Assembly (NCBI RefSeq): GCF_025165815.1
Contig: NZ_JAFFZE010000006.1
Coordinates: forward strand, 248,001-312,000
Direction: 5' to 3'
Origin: Actinophytocola gossypii
GTDB lineage: Bacteria; Actinomycetota; Actinomycetes; Mycobacteriales; Pseudonocardiaceae
DNA: 64,000 bases
The position numbers and the translations under genes were made by a program. This document shows, piece by piece, positions 38,789-48,665 of this stretch. The stretch's first letter is position 1. Every line of letters begins with the position of its first letter. Under the pieces are notes generated by a model, which saw only the letters and a list, made by a program, of their open reading frames with translations, was not told the DNA's origin and ran no database searches.

Positions 38789-40054
38789 GTGGCGGAGGAC
38801 CTCACCGGGCGTCGCCTGGGGCACTACCGGATCGACGGTGTGCTCGGTAAGGGCGGTATGTCCGTGATGTACCGCGCGACCGACATCCGGCTGGGCAGAA
38901 AGGTCGCCCTCAAGGTCATCGCCGAGCACCTGACCGAGGACCCGGAGTTCCGCGAGCGGTTCGTCGACGAGGCCCGCAACACCTCCGCGATCGACCACGC
39001 GAACGTGGTGCCGCTGTACGACTTCGGTGAGGTCGACGGCCTGCTCTACATCGCCATGCGGCTGGTCGACGGCTCGGACCTGGCGTCGCTGATCAAGGAC
39101 GGCCCGCTCAAGCCGGAGCGCGCGCTCGCGCTGCTCGGCCAGGTCGCCGAGGCGCTGGACAACCTGCACGAGCGCGGCCTGGTGCACCTGGACGTCAAGC
39201 CGGCCAACGTGCTGGTCACTAGCCGCGAGTCGACCGCCGAGCACATCTACGTCGCCGACTTCGGCCTGACCCGTCGCGGCGCCACCGGCCACCGCACCCG
39301 AGGCGGCGACTTCCTCGGCTCACCGACCTACGCCGCGCCCGAGCACCTGCGCGGCGAGCCGGTCGACGCGCGCACCGACGCGTACTCGCTGGCCTGCGTG
39401 CTGTTCGCCTGCCTGACCGGCCGCCCGCCGTTCCAGGGGCCGGTGCCCGAGGTGATCCAGGGCCACCTCAACCGGGACGTGCCGGCGCTGACCGAGCACG
39501 TGTCGCTGCCGCCCGCGATCGACGAGGTGATCCGGCGCGGCATGGCCAAGAGCCCCACGTCGCGCTACGGGAACTGCCGCGAGCTGATGGCCGCGGCCCG
39601 CCAGGCGCTGGCCGGTGTCGGGCAGCAGGCCGGGCAGCAGGCCAGGCGCCCGTCCGCGGTCCCGGTCGGCCCCCGGCCCGCCGGCCCAGCGCAGAACCGA
39701 CCGCCCGGCCCCGGCGCCTACCCGTCCCGACCGCCCGCCGGTCGTCCGCCGCAGGGCACGCCGCCCGGTGGGTACCAGCGGCCGCAGGTGCCGGCCGGCA
39801 CCCACTCGTCGTCGGCCGACCCGGTGCGGCTGCGCCCGCCCGTGCCGGCCGGGCCGAGCACCGCGTTCACCTCGGACTCCGGCGGCTCGTCGCGCTGGCT
39901 GGTGCCGGTGATCGTCGGTCTGGTGGCGATCGGGCTGATCGTGGGCGCGATCCTCCTGTTCACCTCCGGTGGCGACGACGGTGGCGGCGGGGACCAGCGG
40001 GAGCAGGAGCAGAGCTCGAACGCGACGCCGCCATCGATCAAGGTCGGCGACTAG
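38789..40054 (+). CDS. Membrane-anchored Ser/Thr protein kinase
   Basis: A 421-aa Hanks-type kinase. The glycine loop is LGKGGMSVMY, the ATP Lys is in KVALKVI, the catalytic loop reads HLDVKPANVL, DFG is present, and SPTYAAPEHLRG is the P+1 loop. The catalytic-loop Arg is replaced by Leu (HLD instead of HRD), so activation-loop control may differ from RD kinases. A Pro/Gly-rich linker of about 95 residues leads to one membrane helix (WLVPVIVGLVAIGLIVGAILLF) and a short acidic tail without PASTA domains. Confidence 0.92.
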   Translation: MAEDLTGRRLGHYRIDGVLGKGGMSVMYRATDIRLGRKVALKVIAEHLTEDPEFRERFVDEARNTSAIDHANVVPLYDFGEVDGLLYIAMRLVDGSDLASLIKDGPLKPERALALLGQVAEALDNLHERGLVHLDVKPANVLVTSRESTAEHIYVADFGLTRRGATGHRTRGGDFLGSPTYAAPEHLRGEPVDARTDAYSLACVLFACLTGRPPFQGPVPEVIQGHLNRDVPALTEHVSLPPAIDEVIRRGMAKSPTSRYGNCRELMAAARQALAGVGQQAGQQARRPSAVPVGPRPAGPAQNRPPGPGAYPSRPPAGRPPQGTPPGGYQRPQVPAGTHSSSADPVRLRPPVPAGPSTAFTSDSGGSSRWLVPVIVGLVAIGLIVGAILLFTSGGDDGGGGDQREQEQSSNATPPSIKVGD

Positions 40055-40083
40055 CCCGAAACGGGTGGCTCTGACCTGCGGTT

Positions 40084-40110
40084 CTTGCACTCTCGTGGTC
40101 CGAGTGCTAA
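40084..40110. promoter_or_regulatory. CIRCE element 1 (HrcA site)
   Basis: The arms CTTGCACTC and GAGTGCTAA flank a 9-bp spacer. The right arm is a perfect match to the CIRCE consensus TTAGCACTC-N9-GAGTGCTAA, and the left differs at two or three bases. Lies 138 bp upstream of groEL2 and should bind HrcA. Confidence 0.9.
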
Positions 40111-40118
40111 ACACGGTT

Positions 40119-40145
40119 CTGGCAGTCGGTAGTTCCGAGTGCCAG
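40119..40145. promoter_or_regulatory. CIRCE element 2 (HrcA site)
   Basis: CTGGCAGTC-N9-GAGTGCCAG has the CIRCE layout and lies 8 bp after the first element. Arms differ from consensus at the outer bases but pair well with each other. Two sites suggest tight heat-shock repression of groEL2. Confidence 0.85.
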
Positions 40146-40151
40146 AGTTGA

Positions 40152-41873
<1,722 letters not shown>

Positions 41874-41893
41874 TCCACGCCAGCTAGTCAGGC

Positions 41894-41930
41894 CGTGTGG
41901 CCCGGACGCATCCCGCGTCCGGGCCACACG
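41894..41930 (+). terminator. Perfect 16-bp hairpin after groEL2
   Basis: CGTGTGGCCCGGACGC (41894-41909) and GCGTCCGGGCCACACG (41915-41930) pair without mismatch around the 5-nt loop ATCCC, followed by TCTTT. It ends the groEL2 transcript. This is one of the strongest terminator-like structures in the window. Confidence 0.92.
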
Positions 41931-42001
41931 TCTTTCGCCGGGCGGAACCGTGCTCTGGCGAATATGCTCTGCGGGAATCTGCGGAGTATTGGGGAGATGT
42001 C

Positions 42002-42826
42002 ATGCCGGGCAGCCACGACGGCATCAGCGAGGACCGGGTCCTGTTCGCCGAGGAGCTGCGCGCGCTGCGCAAGCTGAAGGGCTGGACCGTCGAGGAGTGC
42101 GGCGCTGCGATCAACTTCAGCGCGTCCACCATCAAGAGCATCGAGAGCTGCTACCGGGCGCCGACCGCCGAGCAGGCCAGGAAGCTCGACGAGGCGTTCG
42201 GCACTCCCGGCACGCTGGCTCGGTGTCAACGCCGGATCCGTGGCATCCCGCTGTCGGCGAACTTCCGCCCGTTCGCCCCGTACGAGGCCGAGGCCACGGT
42301 GTTGCGCACGTTCCAGCATGTGCTCGTCCCCGGTTTGTTCCAGACCGCCGATTACGCGCGCGTGCTCATCGCGAGCTACCCGGGCAACTGCCCCGACGAG
42401 GTGGCCGAGATCGTCGCGGCGCGGATGGAGCGCCAGGCCATCCTGGACCGCAAGGACCCACCATGGCTGTGGGTCGTGCTCGACGAGCAGGTGCTCCGCC
42501 GTGACGTCGGTGGCCCGGAGGTCATGCACGCCCAGCTGACCAGGCTGGTGGAGCTGACCGACCGGCCCAGGATCACCATCCAGCTCATCCCGGCCGACCT
42601 GCCGCACCCAGGGCTCGACGGTGCCTTCACCATCGCGGAGACCAAGCAGCCGCCCGCGATCGTGTACCTGGTGGGTCCGGAGGGACAGACCGTGGAGGAC
42701 GCGGACACCGCCGCGAGGATGACGGTACTGTTCGACACGCTCCGTGCGGTCGCGTTGCCCACCGCCGCGTCCCGCGCGCTCATCGAGGAGGAGGCGCAGC
42801 GATGGAAGGAACTGGTCACTACGTGA
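42002..42826 (+). CDS. Scr1-family HTH regulator (XRE plus DUF5753)
   Basis: A 274-aa protein. The N-terminal XRE HTH covers ELRALRKLKGWTVEECGAAINFSASTIKSIE. DUF5753 starts near residue 95 (TFQHVLVPGLFQTADYARVLI) and contains the usual VVLDEQVLRRDVGGPEVMHAQL and ITIQLIP blocks. Such regulators are abundant in Actinobacteria and pair with a DUF397 protein, here the next gene with a 4-bp overlap. ATG preceded by GGGGAG. Some members control development (WhiJ system) through a regulator-antiregulator pair, which is the best guess here. Confidence 0.92.
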   Translation: MPGSHDGISEDRVLFAEELRALRKLKGWTVEECGAAINFSASTIKSIESCYRAPTAEQARKLDEAFGTPGTLARCQRRIRGIPLSANFRPFAPYEAEATVLRTFQHVLVPGLFQTADYARVLIASYPGNCPDEVAEIVAARMERQAILDRKDPPWLWVVLDEQVLRRDVGGPEVMHAQLTRLVELTDRPRITIQLIPADLPHPGLDGAFTIAETKQPPAIVYLVGPEGQTVEDADTAARMTVLFDTLRAVALPTAASRALIEEEAQRWKELVTT

Positions 42827-43062
42827 TCACTTGGCGCAAGTCCAGCTTCAGCGAGTCCCACGGCGGTGACTGCGTCGAGGTCGGTGTGGCCTGGCGCAAG
42901 TCCAGCTTCAGCGAGCCCAACGGCGGCAACTGCGTCGAGGTCGGCCCGACCGCCGACGCGATCCTGGTGCGCGACACCAAGAACCGCTCCGCCGGAACCC
43001 TCACCTTCGCCGCCACCGCGTGGCAGGCCCTCACCGCCACCCTCGCGGACCAGCCCCGCTAG
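42823..43062 (+). CDS. DUF397 protein with internally duplicated motif
   Basis: A 79-aa partner protein of the Scr1 regulator. The typical DUF397 block WRKSSFSExxGGxCVEVG occurs twice in tandem, as an exact 60-bp period (42832-42891 and 42892-42951). One copy is the norm. The C-terminal half is ordinary (ILVRDTKNRSAGTLTFAATAW). The GTG overlapping the regulator stop (GTGA) is preferred. An ATG 21 bases upstream is possible. The gene ends in CTAG shared with the convergent Abi-alpha gene. Confidence 0.88.
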   Translation: MITWRKSSFSESHGGDCVEVGVAWRKSSFSEPNGGNCVEVGPTADAILVRDTKNRSAGTLTFAATAWQALTATLADQPR

Positions 43063-43772
43063 GCGTCGAGCGGGAGGCAGACGCGGCAGAAGTCCTCGCC
43101 GAACGGGGTCAGGTGGAGGCTGCGGCGGACGACGCGGGGGGTGCGGCCGGCCTTGGTCATGGCGGCCTGGACGTCGGGTTGGACCTCGATGACCTGGTAG
43201 CGGTCTGGGTCCACCTCCTCGGGGGAGAACCAGACCAGGCCGAGGCGGAACAGGTTGTTCAGGTGCGCCTTCGTCCGGTCGAGGCGGCGGACACCGGCCT
43301 GGCGGCCCACCATCGACAGGCCGGCCTCGATCAGCTCGGAGCCGATGCCCAGCGGCCGGTTCGTGCGCACGTCGACCATCGGCTGCGGGCCCTCCACGGC
43401 GAGGAACCGCAGGATCCTGGCCTCGTCGGGCACCAGGTCGTCGAGGATGCGGGAGTACGCCGGGTGCATGTCCTCGACGTGGTGCACGTCCGCCGACTTG
43501 CGCAGCAGCTCGGCGCCCCGCGCCCGCAGGTCCGCCGGTGCGGGCGGGGGCGACGGCTCCGGTGCTGGCATGCCGAGCGCGTCCCTGGCCGCCGCGCGCA
43601 GCTCGGCACCCAGCTCGGTCACGATCTTCACCGGCGGCTCACCGGTGGCGAGGTCGCGGACCACCTTCTGTCCGGTGTGGACACCGGCGTTGACCAGCCA
43701 CTGCGCCGTGCTCAGCCCGGTGTTCGCCGCGATGCGCAGCAGGCCGGTGGCCTCGCGGAACGTTGAAGACAT
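43059..43772 (-). CDS. Abi-alpha family (DUF4393) protein
   Basis: A 237-aa soluble protein. The block ILDDLVPDEARILRFLAVEGPQPMVDVRT followed by SMVGRQAGVRRLDRTKAHLNNLFRLGLVWFS and the end LTPFGEDFCRVCLP match the abortive-infection alpha/DUF4393 family. Some relatives are linked to phage defence, but others are plain housekeeping-like accessory genes. Its ATG lies 1 bp after the stop of the DUF445 gene, so the two are co-expressed. Confidence 0.8.
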   Translation of the reverse strand: MSSTFREATGLLRIAANTGLSTAQWLVNAGVHTGQKVVRDLATGEPPVKIVTELGAELRAAARDALGMPAPEPSPPPAPADLRARGAELLRKSADVHHVEDMHPAYSRILDDLVPDEARILRFLAVEGPQPMVDVRTNRPLGIGSELIEAGLSMVGRQAGVRRLDRTKAHLNNLFRLGLVWFSPEEVDPDRYQVIEVQPDVQAAMTKAGRTPRVVRRSLHLTPFGEDFCRVCLPLDA

Positions 43773-43773
43773 C

Positions 43774-45069
43774 TCATACTCCGAAGATCGCCAGGTGCAC
43801 CAAACCGGCACCGATACCGAGCACACCACCGTGCACGAACAGCAGCCACTCGTCCTGCTTGATCGCCGACCGCAGCAGCTCGTTGAACTCGTCCGAGCGC
43901 AGCTGGCGCATCTGCCTGGCCACGAACGCCCGGATCTTCGCCGACTGCTTCCGGCCGAACTCCGAGTCGCCGAACGCCGTCGCGAACTCCACCGCCTCGC
44001 TCGCCACCGCGTTCCGGATGCGGTCGTACCGCTCGGTGCCCATCCCGACCCGCACGGCCGTCCGGGCGAACCCCACCGCGTTGTCGACGGCCGGCCGCAG
44101 CGAGTCCTCCAGCAGCCGCCGCGTCCGGTCCGATCGCGGGCCGAACAGCAGCTCGTCGCCGACGTTGCGCATGTTGATCACGTCGTCGGCGATGATCGCG
44201 GCCATCACGTCGCTCACCTCCGGTTGCCGGCGCAGGAACAACCCGTGGAAGGTGAACGGGCCGACCCGCCGGGGGAACACCGGCTCGAAGATCAGCTTGA
44301 TGCCGATCCAGTTCACCACCCAGCCGATCACCGCCCCACCCAGCGGCAGCACCCACCAGTACGGGAACGCCTCCAGCAGGAACACCAGCCCGATCCCCAT
44401 CGGGAAGCCGAAGTAGAAGCCGAAGTTCTGCATGAACCGCAGCTCCTTGCGGCCCACCTCGCGGAGCATGTCGTTCATCAGCTCCGGGTGTTGCTCGAAG
44501 TGCCGGATCACCAGCAGCTTCGCGTCGATCAGCGCCTCGATGTGCTCGCCGAGCTGGTCGGTCAGCCCGCGGATGATCACCGGCAGCCGTTGCTGGATCC
44601 GCGCGTGCACGGCCTCCTTCACCACCGGCGGCAGGTCCTGCCACAGCCGGGGGTGCTCCCGCTCCATGATCCGCTCGACCACCCCGCGGACCTCCCCGCG
44701 CGCGGTGGCGGCGATGTGGTCGGCGATCGCGTCCGGTTCGAACTCGCGGTAGAAGTCGCCGATGCTGCCGACCTTCAGCAGCGCCTTGTCCACCGAGATG
44801 CTCGCCATCTTGGCCACCCGCGACGGGATGATGCCCTGCCAGCCGAACCGCCCGTCGTGCGTGATCGCCGGGATGACCTGCACCCGCCTCGGCAGGTACG
44901 GGTACAGGAACCGCAGGCCGGGCACCCGCACCCCGTGGAACCGCATCGGCTGGAACAGCATGATCACGCCGGTCCAGTTGGTGATGTAGCCGATCACGCC
45001 GGTGAACAGCGGCACCGAGATCAGGTGCGTCAGGAAGCGCGGATCACCCCACTCCAGCGCGACGTGCAT
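43774..45069 (-). CDS. DUF445 family membrane protein
   Basis: A 431-aa protein. One N-terminal membrane region (LTHLISVPLFTGVIGYITNWTGVIMLF), a central pair of helices (GIGLVFLLEAFPYWWVLPLGGAVIGWVVNWIGIKLIF) and a C-terminal helix (VHGGVLGIGAGLVHLAIFGV) flank long amphipathic soluble regions. The two GYITNWTGVIMLFQPMRF and GWVVNWIGIKLIFEPVFP blocks are repeats of the DUF445 signature. Function unknown. Followed immediately by the Abi-alpha gene. Confidence 0.88.
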   Translation of the reverse strand: MHVALEWGDPRFLTHLISVPLFTGVIGYITNWTGVIMLFQPMRFHGVRVPGLRFLYPYLPRRVQVIPAITHDGRFGWQGIIPSRVAKMASISVDKALLKVGSIGDFYREFEPDAIADHIAATARGEVRGVVERIMEREHPRLWQDLPPVVKEAVHARIQQRLPVIIRGLTDQLGEHIEALIDAKLLVIRHFEQHPELMNDMLREVGRKELRFMQNFGFYFGFPMGIGLVFLLEAFPYWWVLPLGGAVIGWVVNWIGIKLIFEPVFPRRVGPFTFHGLFLRRQPEVSDVMAAIIADDVINMRNVGDELLFGPRSDRTRRLLEDSLRPAVDNAVGFARTAVRVGMGTERYDRIRNAVASEAVEFATAFGDSEFGRKQSAKIRAFVARQMRQLRSDEFNELLRSAIKQDEWLLFVHGGVLGIGAGLVHLAIFGV

Positions 45070-45132
45070 CCCGACCCCGTTCCTCGACCTGCCCCATGGT
45101 CGACCCGGGGACGATCTTTGCGCAAACGGCCC

Positions 45133-47853
45133 CTAGCCGGCGCCGAGGAGGATGAAGGGGCGGCGCAGGGGATCCGCGGCGGTCGCCTCGGCCAACGCGC
45201 GGGCGGGCTGGGTGCCGGAGGCGAGCCGGCGGTGGTAGTCGGTCATGGTCTCGGCCAGGTCCTGGGCGTTGGGGCTGACCAGCCGGCGGTGGTAGTCGGT
45301 CATGGTGAGCGCGGCCGAGCGGTGGCCGACCTGGTTCACCGCCGCCACCACGGTCCGCGAGCCGCTCGCCAGCATCGCGCCGGCGAACCCGAGCGGCTCG
45401 TCACCGGGCCGGATGTGCGACAGCGCCAGCTCGCACGCGGCCAGCACGATGTGCTCCGGCGGCCGGTGCAGCCGCGCCACCTCGTGCGCCAGCAGCCCGC
45501 CGTCCACCAGCTCCAGCCGGGAGAACATCGCGTTCGCCGGCTCGTGCGTGCCGTGCGCGGCGATGTGCACCAGCTTCGCGCCGTCCATCGCGGCCAGTAC
45601 CGCGCTGGTGGTGGCCCGCTCGCCGTCCAGGACGACCGCGTCCGGGTACACCGTGCGCAGGTGCGTCAGCTCGGACACCGACTCCGGCAGGTCCGGGCCG
45701 CTGACCAGCACGACCTTCCCGTCGGTGGCCGGCGCCTCCGCCGCGCTGACCCACGCCGTGGCCGACGGCGCCACCGACACCGCGCGGCCCCGCAGCGTCG
45801 GCAGCGACTCCCACGGTACCGAGTACAGCCCGCCGAACGGCACCACGACCAGCTCGCGGCCGTCGATCAGCTCCATCGGGATCCCGTTGTCGCCGAACAG
45901 GTACTCGTTCAGCGTCGCGATCCGGTGCAGCGCCGACTGGGACACGGCGCTGACCAGCGGCTCGATCAGGTCGTCCGGGGCGAGGGCGTCCAGGTCGGCG
46001 TGCAGCTGCCTGGCCACCTCCAGCGCCTGCTCCCGGCGCCCGAGCCGCACCAGCCGGGTCCGGCCGCCGCTGACCACGACGGCCGCCAGGTCCTCGCCAG
46101 GGCCGGCGAAGCTGATCATCGCGCGGTCGCCGAGGTGCTCGATGATCTCCTCCGGGGAGCACACCGGCCGGGGCTTGCCCCAGTGGCTGGTGTGCCAGCC
46201 GAGCCGGTTGACCTCGCGCTGCAACGCCGTCGACCGTCGCTCCAGGGGCGCGGTCGGCCTGCGCTCCAGCCTGGCCTGCTGGATCATCCGCAGTACCCCG
46301 CGCAGCTCGGTGACGGCCTCGGCCAGGGCCGGGTCGTCGATCGCGGGCTGCGGCTCGTACCGGTACACCTGCGCGCGGGTCTTCTCCTGCCAGGCCAGCA
46401 CCCGGCGCGCGTCGGCGTCGGTGCTGGCGTCGGAGAGCACCAGGTTCAGCGCGAGCCTGGCCAGCTCCAGGCCGTGCACGGCGGTCCCGCACACCAGGTC
46501 CAGCCCGCCCATCCGGTCGCGGGCGGCGCCGAGCTCGTCGAGCCCGGCCCTGGCCTGGGCGAGCGCGCGCCGGGTCTGCCCCCGGGCCAGCGCCACCTCG
46601 GCCCGGCACAGCCGCAGCAGCATCCGGTGGTCGATCGGGGACAGCTTGCGCGGCGACGGCACCCGCTCGAGGACGTCCTCCGCGGTGTCGACATCTCCCC
46701 GGGCGAGCGCGAGCCGGACGGCGAGCATGCGGGCCATCGCCGACTCGTCGGGCAGGCCGACCTCGGCGAGGCGCTCGGCGAGCCGTTCCGCCTTGGCCGG
46801 CGACGACTTGGCCGGCCGGCTGACCAGCGCCGGGTCGGCCTCGGCGCGCATCCGGGTGAGCGCGGCCACCTCGGCCCACGGCTCGTTGCCCCGGCGCAGG
46901 AACCGGCGGTGCGCGGTGCCGGCGAGGTGGCGGGCGAGCGCCCGGTCGTCCTGGAGCAGCGCGACGGCGGCCCGGGCGACCTCCGCCTCGGCGAGGTCCT
47001 GGGTGCTGCGGTGCTCACGCAGGACGGGCAGCGCCTCGTCGAGGTGGCGGGCGGCGTCGTCGAGCACCCCGGCGGACAGCAGCGCGCGGGCCTCGTCGAT
47101 CTGGGTGCGGGCCAGCAGCGCGGGCGCGGTGTCGCGGAACGCCGCCTCGGCCTGCTCGTGGTAGGCGAGCGCGCCGGGAACGTCGCCGACGAGTTGGGCG
47201 ATCTCCCCCAGGTTGCCCAGCGCCTTGCCCTTGATCTGCGGCAGGTCGTGCTCGACGGCGAGTTCCAGGCAGCGCCGCTGGTTCTCCTCGGCGGGTCCGG
47301 GGCGGCCGAGCTCGATGTAGGTGAAGCCGCGGTTCATGTAGGCGGTGGCGAGCAGTTCGGGGTTGGCCGCCGGGGTCGACTCCGCGGCCTCCAGGGCGGG
47401 GATCGCCAGGTCGAACAGCTCGAGGGCCTCGGCGTTGCGCCTGGCCCGGATGAGGATGACGCCGTGCTGGTGGTTGACCAGCCCGCGCGCCGCCGAGCGC
47501 AGCGGACCCTCGGGCAGGCCGTTCACCAGGTCGCTCGCGGTGCCGAGGTGGACCAGGCCGTCGGCGACGGACCCGGTCTCGGCCTCGGCGAACGCGAGCG
47601 TCGCCAGCACCTTGGCGCGGATCGTGGTGACCTCGTGGTTGCCGGTGGTCACCGGAAGCGCGCGCAGCGCCTTGCGCAGGAGCTTGACCGCCTCGGCCGG
47701 CCGGGCCGCCTGCGCCTCGGCGACCGCCCGCGTACGCAGCTCGACGGCCTGTTCGACAGCCTCTGCGACGGCCATGTCAACGGACGCGTCGACGTCCGGG
47801 GCGTCGTCGGACGGTTCCGGACTCACGGTGGACGAGCGGCGCGGACGGGGCAC
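45133..47853 (-). CDS. TPR-CHAT domain protease
   Basis: A 906-aa protein. Residues about 35-520 are helical TPR-like repeats (such as AVKLLRKALRALPV, LATAYMNRGFTYIELGRPGPAEENQRRCLELA, GKALGNLGEIAQLVGDVPGALAYHEQAEAAF). The C-terminal third is a CHAT (caspase-like) domain with catalytic His in HIAAHGTHE (about residue 767) and Cys in VLAACELAL (about residue 807). An exact 19-codon duplication starting MTDYHRRL lies after the catalytic Cys. Last gene of the sigma, regulator, peptide, CHAT array. Start GTG, with later in-frame starts possible. Confidence 0.88.
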   Translation of the reverse strand: MPRPRRSSTVSPEPSDDAPDVDASVDMAVAEAVEQAVELRTRAVAEAQAARPAEAVKLLRKALRALPVTTGNHEVTTIRAKVLATLAFAEAETGSVADGLVHLGTASDLVNGLPEGPLRSAARGLVNHQHGVILIRARRNAEALELFDLAIPALEAAESTPAANPELLATAYMNRGFTYIELGRPGPAEENQRRCLELAVEHDLPQIKGKALGNLGEIAQLVGDVPGALAYHEQAEAAFRDTAPALLARTQIDEARALLSAGVLDDAARHLDEALPVLREHRSTQDLAEAEVARAAVALLQDDRALARHLAGTAHRRFLRRGNEPWAEVAALTRMRAEADPALVSRPAKSSPAKAERLAERLAEVGLPDESAMARMLAVRLALARGDVDTAEDVLERVPSPRKLSPIDHRMLLRLCRAEVALARGQTRRALAQARAGLDELGAARDRMGGLDLVCGTAVHGLELARLALNLVLSDASTDADARRVLAWQEKTRAQVYRYEPQPAIDDPALAEAVTELRGVLRMIQQARLERRPTAPLERRSTALQREVNRLGWHTSHWGKPRPVCSPEEIIEHLGDRAMISFAGPGEDLAAVVVSGGRTRLVRLGRREQALEVARQLHADLDALAPDDLIEPLVSAVSQSALHRIATLNEYLFGDNGIPMELIDGRELVVVPFGGLYSVPWESLPTLRGRAVSVAPSATAWVSAAEAPATDGKVVLVSGPDLPESVSELTHLRTVYPDAVVLDGERATTSAVLAAMDGAKLVHIAAHGTHEPANAMFSRLELVDGGLLAHEVARLHRPPEHIVLAACELALSHIRPGDEPLGFAGAMLASGSRTVVAAVNQVGHRSAALTMTDYHRRLVSPNAQDLAETMTDYHRRLASGTQPARALAEATAADPLRRPFILLGAG

Positions 47854-47903
47854 GTACCAATGTCAGCACATCGGACCGCCCGCGCCCTACCCGCCTCGGA
47901 CTA

Positions 47904-48083
47904 TCAGTTCTTCCGGGCGGGGTCGTCCGCCGCCGCCTGCGGGATGCTGCCGGTGCCGATGTGGCCCTGGGGCGAGCTGCCCGTGCCGATGTGGCCCTCG
48001 GGGTTCGGGTTGTCCGGATCGTCCGGGTCCGGCACCACCGGGTCGTCGTTCTCCTTCTTCGGCGTGGTGATCGAGTCGGTCAT
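47904..48083 (-). CDS. 59-aa peptide with tandem GHIGTGSxPQ repeats
   Basis: A short gene between the CHAT protease and the 156-aa gene. Start ATG with GGGGAG nine bases upstream. Two stops, TGA and TAG, end it. The product has a polar start (MTDSITTPKKENDD), an acidic Pro/Asp/Asn stretch (VPDPDDPDNPNPE), then two exact 10-residue repeats GHIGTGSSPQ and GHIGTGSIPQ (residues 30-49) and the tail AAADDPARKN. No signal peptide or membrane helix. It shares a strand and position with the CHAT system, so it may be its substrate, activator or tag. No family is known to me. Confidence 0.8.
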   Translation of the reverse strand: MTDSITTPKKENDDPVVPDPDDPDNPNPEGHIGTGSSPQGHIGTGSIPQAAADDPARKN

Positions 48084-48194
48084 GACTACTACTCCCCTCA
48101 GCAGATCTTCCGGCCACTCACCACTACAAGAGGTGGGTCGGCACGGTGAGATACAGAGGATATCTGCCGAATGGGGGAGATAGGGCTGATCGGG

Positions 48195-48665
48195 CTACAA
48201 GTCGACAGTTGGTGTCAACACGGTGCGTGACTGCTCGGCGTGCATTCGGACCAACAGCTGCGTGGTGCCGCGGGGGACCTCGGTGAGCACGAACCGGCCG
48301 CCCTCGTCGGCGGTCGTGGCGGTCGTGGGATGGTCGACGACCCGGACCTCGACGCCGTGCGCGCCGGCCGGCACGAGCCAGCCGTCGATGCGCTGCCGCT
48401 CCCCGGTCCGGGTCACGTTGATCATCACGGTCAGGTCGTCCACGAAGAACTTGAGCATGCCCGGGCCGCCGCCGCGCACGCCGGCGAGCGTGCGCTCGGC
48501 CCAGCGGGCCACCTCGAACTCGACGTCGTCGAGGTCGCGCAGACCGGTGTCGATGGCCACCGCGAACAGGGCCCGGCCGACCAGCCCCGGCGGGGGTGGA
48601 TCGAGCTCGTCGACCAGCCGGGCCACCTCGGACATCAACTCGTCGTCAGACTGGTGCGTTCTCAT
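48195..48665 (-). CDS. Regulator-like protein with carboxypeptidase-regulatory-type beta domain
   Basis: A 156-aa protein starting MRTHQSDDELMSEVARLVDELDPPPPGLV. The N-terminal half is helical (residues about 5-75, including RALFAVAIDTGLRDLDDVEFEVARWAERTL). The C-terminal half is a beta sandwich of the CarboxypepD_reg kind (IDGWLVPAGAHGVEVRVVDHPTTATTADEGGRFVLTEVPRGTTQLLVRM). It overlaps the sigma-factor gene by ATGA. Position suggests an anti-sigma or adaptor role between sigma factor and CHAT protease. This is inference. Confidence 0.8.
   Translation of the reverse strand: MRTHQSDDELMSEVARLVDELDPPPPGLVGRALFAVAIDTGLRDLDDVEFEVARWAERTLAGVRGGGPGMLKFFVDDLTVMINVTRTGERQRIDGWLVPAGAHGVEVRVVDHPTTATTADEGGRFVLTEVPRGTTQLLVRMHAEQSRTVLTPTVDL

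Noticed and set aside
43255..48183. A 1642-codon open frame on the plus strand
   Set aside because: It is antisense to the Abi-alpha, DUF445, CHAT and small-peptide genes and reads as a His/Arg/Pro/Gln-rich shadow typical of high-GC codon bias.
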